Shown here: positions 57,667 to 64,000 of the stretch, piece by piece | How the letters are laid out: each line of letters begins with the position of its first letter | Numbering within the stretch: position 1 is the first letter of the stretch | Assembly: GCA_004194705.1 (NCBI GenBank) | Contig: SADC01000223.1 | Coordinates: 62,001 to 126,000, forward strand | Reading direction: 5' to 3' | Origin: Ditylenchus dipsaci | Taxonomy: Eukaryota; Nematoda; Chromadorea; Rhabditida; Anguinidae | Length of the DNA: 64,000 nucleotides | Notes under the pieces: model-generated | The model's input: only the letters and a program-made list of their open reading frames with translations | What the model was told of the DNA's origin: nothing | Databases searched by the model: none | Made by a program: the position numbers and the translations under genes

Positions 57667-60600
57667 ATGGTCAGCAGAAAAGAAAGTACCAGCTCAATCT
57701 CCAACCAAATGCCAGTGTTGCAACCCGCCCTCTCTGACTTTTCTATGCCAAAACGGTCAGTTTTTTTGAATTGTGATTAGTTAGATATGGTTTTTCAAAA
57801 GAATTTTGGGTTTAGTCACGATTTCATGCAAAATGTCCTCAGAAACTCGAACTTATAGTTCAAAATTTCAAATCTCGGGAGTTGACTAAAATTCAAAAGT
57901 ACAGTCAACCTCGATTTAACGACCCCCACCTCAAGTTCATTCCCACCTAGGGTCCGACATTTTTTCAACGGCACGTGACAATTCCCTGCCTCGCCAATTC
58001 CCTGCCGGCAATTCCTGCTGCGACAATTCCCTTCCGGAAAATATACGGCCTAATCCAGTTTTCCCTCAAAAAAGGTTTAAAGTGCTTTTTCGGGTGTTTT
58101 AGCATGTGAAACGTGTAGAAAAAATGTTTTTAGGGTCCGGTCGACCATTTTTAGACAAAAAATTTTGACCGAAAATTGACTTTCTGCCCTGGGGGATTAT
58201 GTAAAGGCTACTGGAGGCCCTCCAGTGGAGGGACCTGAAGTGCCTATTTTTTTATTATTATTGCCCCTGCGCTCCCGAAGGGGCTCAGGGAGCTTGGTAA
58301 AATATATAGAGACTCTCTATATTTTAAGAATACTGAGACTACTGCGATAAATAGTTACAAGAATAGTTACAAGGTCAAGATAGTTACAGCTGTAACCCGG
58401 CTGTAACGCAAAATTTGTAACTGTTTCCCTCAAATAGTTAAAAAGCTCATCCCTGAGGGAGACTCTTTTTGCCAAGTTCTAGTGAGAAAACAAGTGAAAA
58501 GGCAACTAGGTATCCTCCAACACCCTCTACTTTGATACCCAGAGAAAAAAGTCAATTTTTGATCAAAAAATGGTCGACTGGGCCCTAAAAACATATTTTC
58601 TACACGTTTCAGATGCTAAAATACCCGAGAAAGCACTTTGAACCTTTTGAGTGAAAATTGGATTATGCACTTTAGTCGTATATTTCGCCGGCAGCGAATT
58701 GTCTCCGGCAGGAAATTGTCTCCAGCAGGGAATTGCGCGGCAGAGAATTGTCCGTGGCCGTTTTTTCAAGATGATTTAAAAGCGTTTTGTTAGTTCTGTT
58801 TCGTGCCGGACCCTAGGTGGGAACGAACTGGAGGTGGGAGTCGTTAAATCGAGGTTTGACTATATAAGACCCATTTTCCTTTACTGTTGCTATTGATTTT
58901 CTTAAACTTTTATATGAATTTTGAATTTAATTTAAGTGAAACCTTAAGAAAGCGCCTGTTTTGAAGGCCTCGACATGTTTTTTTTTCAAAATACCACCTT
59001 TAAAAAACCAAATCAAAATATTTTTAGTCGATTCTCCCATCGGCAACTACAGCAACCTCAAAGGTATCTCTATCAAACATTCAAGTGAATAGCAGCAAAT
59101 TCATCGGCAACTACCAGCAACCTCAAAGGTCATCTCTATCAAACATTCAAGTGAATAGCAGCAAATTGCCCCCTACTCCAGCTCGCACACCCTGTCCACC
59201 TCATTTGTAGACTATAAATGTTGGCAAAACAACAAATCGCCTAATAAGTCTAACCGCCGAAGACGTAAAGTCCAACCAACTAAGCTAACCTCATTTGGAT
59301 CACTGGCTTCTAGTTGCTCTCTGACCTCAATTGCCTCCTCTACTTCGAGTGGTATTGATTCGAGCAGCAGTAGCATCCCTAAAGTGGGCGAGAGGGACGA
59401 CAATTCCCCACCAAACTCATCTACTGCTTCCTCGCTTGGCTTTGAGGACGACCAGGAGCTGCAGAGTCTGAACAAGGAGGACTTGGAAGACCAGGAGCCT
59501 AATCTGCCTGATTTGGCTGCTCTACAGTTGAATTCTACTAAGGCTGGCAGTCCTTATCCCAATACCTACTTTGCTAATAATGGCTATTGTCAAAGAAATG
59601 CTGCTGCAGCTCACCAGCGTACTGATCTCGATTTTTGTGAGTACTTTAAACAAATATAATCAGTTTTGACAATGAAATCTATGGGTAGTGGTTAGTCGTC
59701 CATCTTTGATCATTACGACACTTCGGTTCGATTCCGGTGTGAAAAAAAGTTTTTTTGGAATTTTCCGCCGAGAAAAATGTTTGTTCTTTTTCATTTAATA
59801 ATCTATTTTTTCAGCCAATCCCACAGTGCAGCGCTACTTTGAACAGCAAAAGCAGTTCTATCGTCAGATCTACGACCAGCAATTTGCAGCGTGTGGTGCT
59901 GGTCAGCAGCCCGCATTTGCTCCCCCCAATTTTGTTCGTCCTAGTCCCACCAACAATAACTACAAGCCAGGTCTAGAGGTGGTCGAGCTCGCAATAATCA
60001 ACATCAGCAACAGCCTCAACCATTGGCTAAAAGTGGCTGGAATAGGAGACACAAGGGATGCACCACGTTCAACCCCCTCACCAACACTTGGGCTTGCCTC
60101 CTATGCCACCACCATCACCTTTCATCCCATCTCCTGCCAATTTGATGTGGAATGATGGTGGTGAGCAGTATTTTGATGGCAGAAATTATCAAGGTGAGCA
60201 AGGGGTGAAATTTAAGATGTGGATATAATTTTCATGCATTTCACACTAACTTTTTTGAAAATTACCATTGGTATGCGTAAATATATTTAGCAGAAAAAAC
60301 TGCCAAGATATATATATCCGTGCTTTTTTATCTCAAAATAAAACTTGAAAATTCAACTTAAAGGGGCATGTTCGTGCGTGATGAAACACAATTTTCAAAA
60401 AAGAAAAGGCGCGAACCAGGCGTGCCAGAGATTTGAAAAAGATTTAAATTTTGTATATGAATTTTAAATTTCGTCAAACCCAGCAATTGTGTGTGCAGCG
60501 AAAGGCATGAGTACTCAACTTAACCCCTATCACTAAGCCGGGGCGTGTCCCGAGGTTGAAACTGAGCTGGACCTCTTCGGAGTGTCTCGTGCTCTGAGTT

Positions 60601-61711
60601 TTGGATTCGCTGAGCCTTTGGTTCGGTTGTTGGTGCTGCTTCCTGTTGGTTATCCCTCGATTTCGGTTCAGGTAACCGAAATCGAAAATCTTGTTTACCT
60701 GACAGATTTACAAAAAAACGAGAAAATTCGAGAAGAGTTGGTATGAAAAATTGGATTATTACTTGTTCCGCCCTGTTCGCTATACAGAGTGTGCAGCCAC
60801 GCACAGATAGAAGGCCGAACCAAAGGCAAATCTAAAACTCGACAGAAAACCAAAATCGAGGGATACCCAACCGGAAGCAGTTACCCGAACAAACAACCGA
60901 ACCAAAGGCTCAGTGAATCCAAAACTCAGATCTCGAGACACTCCGAAGAGGTACAGCTCAGTTTCAACCTCGGGACACGCCCCGGCTGAATGATAGGGGT
61001 TAAGTTGAGTACTCATGCCTTTCACTGCACACACAATCGCTGGGTTTGACGAAATTCAAAATTCATATACAAAATTTAAATCTTTTTCAAATCTCTGGCA
61101 CGCCTGGTTCGCGCCTTTTCTTTTTTGAAAATTGTGTTTCATCGCGCACGAACATGCCCCTTTAAAAAAATATGAAAAAATTGAAATGCAGCTGAGTGGA
61201 TTCGAACTTGAGACCATTTTCCACTGTTATATTTTGTCAAAATTTATTGGTTTCTTTAATAAATTCAGTTTTTTAACTGTTTTCACCCGGATTGCCGGTA
61301 TTTTGAGTGTTTACTGTATTTAGAACTTACATTTCCCTGCCAGTCTACTAATGATAAAGTCATAAAACCGGCAAAAAATTCTAAATTTTAAATTTTGCGT
61401 CTTGGCGTCTGTGTTTAAAAAAATGTTTTAAAAATATTAAAATTTTCTGAAATCAATTAATTCAGAGTCAAATGCATTTTGCAATGGTGTTGAAGACAAA
61501 AGGTGAATTGAGTTGCTCGTTTTTTATCGACTATTACATCACAAATTTTAGCGATGATTGCTGTGCCACCGAGAATCAGTCGCTGAGCAGTTGTAGTGAG
61601 GGTTGCAGCAAGGAAAGCACACCTATGGGAACCACTACTGCTATTTCCACTAGTGAAGAATGTAATGCTCAACAAAAAAGTAGGCGAAAAAACAACTTGG
61701 AACAACTATTA
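57667..61711 (+). CDS. Gln/Pro/Ser-rich protein, unidentified, multi-exon, frameshifted
   Basis: Exon 1 (57667-57755) reads MVSRKESTSSISNQMPVLQP to FSMPKR. Exon 2 (59028 to about 59639) has two tandem 22-residue repeats (IGNYQQPQRSSLSNIQVNSS), then KCWQNNKSPNKSNRRRRKVQ, Ser/Thr-rich SLASSCSLTSIASSTSSGID, an acidic DDQELQSLNKEDLEDQEPNL segment and NTYFANNGYCQRN. Exon 3 (59816 to about 60193) has RYFEQQKQFYRQIYDQQF, AFAPPNFVRPSPTNNN, then in other frames RARNNQHQQQPQPLAKS and HQHLGLPPMPPPSPF to FDGRNYQ and a GTGAGC donor. A later exon after TTTTAG (61550) has CCATENQSLSSCSEGC and SRRKNNLEQLL, ending where a Tigger-type MITE begins. It looks like a disordered RNA-associated or regulatory protein; no family is assigned. 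Several one-base shifts are needed. Confidence 0.6.
57902..58861. mobile_element. Tigger-type ends with GACAATTCCCTGCC words inside
   Basis: Starts CAGTCAACCTCGATTTAACG after TA and ends TCGTTAAATCGAGGTTTGAC. Just inside, the left arm has several (A)CAATTCCCTGCC words (57977-58035) and the right arm their complements (58690-58765). Inner arms CAATTTTTGATCAAAAA-type are mirrored. It lies in intron 1 of the Gln-rich gene. Confidence 0.75.
59039..59168 (+). repeat. In-frame tandem duplication of 64/66 bp in exon 2
   Basis: Copy 1 (59039-59102) equals copy 2 (59103-59168) except that it lacks two single bases (a C after ACTAC, and a C after AGGT). Copy 2 alone keeps the reading frame. Confidence 0.9.
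59685..59745 (+). repeat. tRNA-like sequence in an intron
   Basis: GGTAGTGGTTAGTCGT and GGTTCGATTCCGG are spaced like A and B boxes; no acceptor stem. Confidence 0.4.
60362..61161. mobile_element. 800-bp TTAA-flanked palindromic element in an intron
   Basis: TTAA at 60358-60361 and 61162-61165. The ends are AGGGGCATGTTCGTGCG and complement. The inner arms (about 60480-60680 and 60870-61070) are complementary through GGGGCGTGTCCCGAGGTTG and CGAACCAAAGGCTCAG. Confidence 0.85.
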
Positions 61712-61860
61712 CAGTCAAACCCTTAATTTTACGACCGTGGGTGGTGCTGGGTCCTACTAAGTTCATAATAGCCATTTTGTTTGATAGCTGGACAAAAGAA
61801 GTTCATAAGAGTTAATGAAGTCGGGGAAAAATCTAAACTGTTGTAAAATTAGAGTACTAC
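61712..61860. mobile_element. Decayed Tigger-type MITE at the end of an exon
   Basis: Starts CAGTCAAACCCTTAATTTTA after TTA, with a degenerate right end TGTAAAATTAGAGTACT. It supplies the stop codon after LLQSNP in the overlapping exon. Confidence 0.55.
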
Positions 61861-62119
61861 TAGTAGTTTTTTACCAAAAATAAAAATAAATAAAATTCAC
61901 CGCCGAATTACAAATTAGTTTGTCTTAGACGGAAAATTTTGGACTGCGTGCATAAAGAGCTCTCTCTCTTATAAAAGAGACTAATAGAGCGTGATTTTGC
62001 TTACAGTTTATTATTGGAAAAACTGAATTAATTTTTTTTAAACTTTTGAGTTTAAAATTTTGATGTACAAAACGCGGCAGTAAAAAAACCCCTACATGCA
62101 ATATCGACCCGTCATAATA

Positions 62120-63068
62120 CAGGGTGACCCAAGAAATTTAGCCGATTTCAAATACAGTCAACCCTCAGTTTAACGGCACTCCTGGGGACCGGGCCCGGGG
62201 TGCCGTTTAATCGAGGGTTTACTTCGACTAAATCATAGTCAATGATGACTAAATTGGTCTATTTTTGGGTGCCGTTAAATGGAGGGCTGACTGCAGTGAT
62301 AACTTTTTTTTTGAGGCAATTGTTAGAAACGGTCTTTTGCAATTAATTTTTCTCACATATAAGTTTTGTTACCGCTGAAAATTTTTTATGAAAAATTTCA
62401 CTTTTTTGCCTTGTGATCCCAACCCCCCCCCTCCCCTTGTTGTTTCTTGGGCTACCTTGTATTTGAATATTTGACAACAGGGGCATCAAGGCAAAAAAGT
62501 GAAATTTTTCAAAAAAAATTTAGCGGAAAAAATACTTACACAGTCGCCTCTCGCTATAACGGCTACCAGACAAATTCTAAAAATATTAGAATTTGTCTGG
62601 TAGCCGCTATAACGGCACCCCCAAAGTTTGTTCCCACCTAGGGCCCGACACTTTTTCAACCCAATTTTTTTAAAAATTTGCCAGTTCTGTTTTTACAGTC
62701 TGGTCGGAAATCGTTTTTTAAGAAGAAAAAATGTTGGGTTAAAAAAGCAAACATTCGATATAAAGGCACCCCTTTTTGAAAAAGGGGTGCCGTTATATCG
62801 AATGTTTGCCTTTTTAATGATGAAATTGCAGAATTTTTAAAAAACGATCGGCAAAATTGGAATCCTTACGATATTCGGAACTGGCAAAATTTTCGAAAAT
62901 TGGGTTAAAAAAGGTGTCGGACCCTAGGTGGGAACGAACTTTTGGGGGTGCCGTTATAGCGAGAGGCGACTGTATCCGAAAAAATTGATTGCAACAAACC
63001 GTTTTTTTATTCGCCTCAAAAAAGAGTTATGACTATTTCAAATCGGCCGAATTTCTTGGGCCACCCTG
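62120..63068. mobile_element. CAGGGTG MITE containing two Tigger-type insertions
   Basis: TA flanks (62118-62119, 63069-63070). The ends are CAGGGTGACCCAAGAAATTT and complement. Inside are 62155-62293 (CAGTCAACCCTCAGTTTAAC ends, word GGTGCCGTT) and 62541-62972 (CAGTCGCCTCTCGCTATAAC ends). The latter carries a further perfect hairpin at 62743-62813 (CATTCGATATAAAGGCACCC and complement). The core has GCCTTG-ATCCC words like 743-1108. Confidence 0.85.
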
Positions 63069-63070
63069 TA

Positions 63071-64000
63071 TTATTTTAAAAGAGCTTATCATCTAGTCGT
63101 TCAAAGACAGAGGAATCACAAATGCAATGAATAAAAGTTTTCATAAACGCTCTTCTACCATAATTGATCTTTTTGTAATAACTCTAACAATTTCAAGTCA
63201 AAATTTCCAAACTTCATAAGCCACAATTATCAAGATTTAATTCATTAATTTCATATTTTCTTAAAAATCATCACTTCTGACAAAGTTCTAGCTTTAAAAT
63301 TGCGTGCAAAAAGCTTAGCAAACTAAAAATAAAATAAGCGGAAGCTAGTAAAAAATCTTCATTAGAGTGCAATTTGTTGTAGTAAACAAATCTAATTAAA
63401 AATTAGACTAAACAATCTTGGCTTTTTGAAAAAAAACAAAATAAACATTTTTTCTTCAGTCCTTTTTGCGTCAAAAATAGCATTCTTTGAACTTTTTTGC
63501 GCCTCCCATACTGGTTTGCTTTTGGTTTGTCAAAAAAATTCTGTTGCTGCTGCAAAATTGATAATACTTCTATGCTCGCACATATAGGCTTGGAGCAAAA
63601 TAGTTTTCAACCTTGTAACAGCTTTATTCAAAGTTTTGGAGTTTGAAAATTTTTAAGGCATTAATTTTGAAGCTCAAAATGTCAGCTTTCAAATGGGTTG
63701 TCAAGCATTTATTGCTGAAAAAAATACTTTTCATTAAAAACATAAAATAAGGATGAGTCTAGATTTCCAATCTTTAGAATTTTAAATTTCGTTTATGCAT
63801 TCCCGATTCATCGAGTTTGAAATTTTAGATTTTTAATTCAATTTGATAAATGACCAAAACCTTTGAATAAATATCGAAAATTCACTTATAATAGCCGAAT
63901 GTTTTCTTGAATGCAAAACGTTTAAGGTCAGGTGAAAATAAATCTAGGAAGTGAAAAGGAGTTTTTCAGCAGCTGACTGATGCAATTTTTCTGGATGGTC
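63071..64000. other. No feature recognised
   Basis: AT-rich sequence without coding signal, clear repeat or RNA gene. Confidence 0.4.

Overview
This is an AT-rich animal (metazoan) nuclear DNA window, most likely from an invertebrate with compact genes. Coding exons are short and separated by 45-70 base introns with GT...AG ends and TTTTCAG or TTTTTAG acceptors. Recognisable genes are animal ones: a syntaxin-1-type SNARE, the mitochondrial assembly factor SDHAF2, an ornithine-decarboxylase-like protein and a C2H2 zinc-finger protein. I cannot name the species.

Layout. 1-1.4 kb: a gutted Ty3/Gypsy LTR retrotransposon. 2.8-6.0 kb: a Mutator-like (MULE) transposon with FLYWCH transposase remains. 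6.0-12 kb: nested palindromic elements, including a large inverted duplication carrying two unidentified exons. 12.2-16.7 kb: a nearly full-length hAT transposon with an exact 8-bp target duplication, broken transposase and a second hAT inside it. 17.8-18.3 kb: a host exon split by a 264-bp transposon with a 9-bp target duplication. 18.8-20.3 kb: syntaxin. 21.5-23.2 kb: SDHAF2. 23.3-26.2 kb, minus strand: zinc-finger gene. 26-39 kb: mostly small palindromic elements plus exons of one unidentified gene (35.2-38.6 kb). 39.5-46.3 kb: ODC-like gene whose fifth intron holds a 4-kb, three-level transposon nest. 48.1 kb: mini-Merlin. 48.7-50.9 kb: a MULE-like element that contains a degraded RPS13 gene. 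54.6-55.4 kb: palindromes with inward-facing tRNA-like arms. 55.6-56.7 kb: a Tigger/pogo relic. 57.7-61.7 kb: a Gln/Pro/Ser-rich gene. 62.1-63.1 kb: nested miniature elements.

The main themes are two. First, cut-and-paste DNA transposons (hAT, MULE, Tigger/pogo, TTAA-type, Merlin) dominate, and many carry short words repeated several times at their ends; the word differs from element to element while the surrounding architecture is kept. Second, nearly every gene carries single-base indels that break an otherwise open frame, and paired copies of repeats differ by the same kind of indel. The window therefore either has residual indel errors or is rich in pseudogenes. Functional statements below are made with that caveat.
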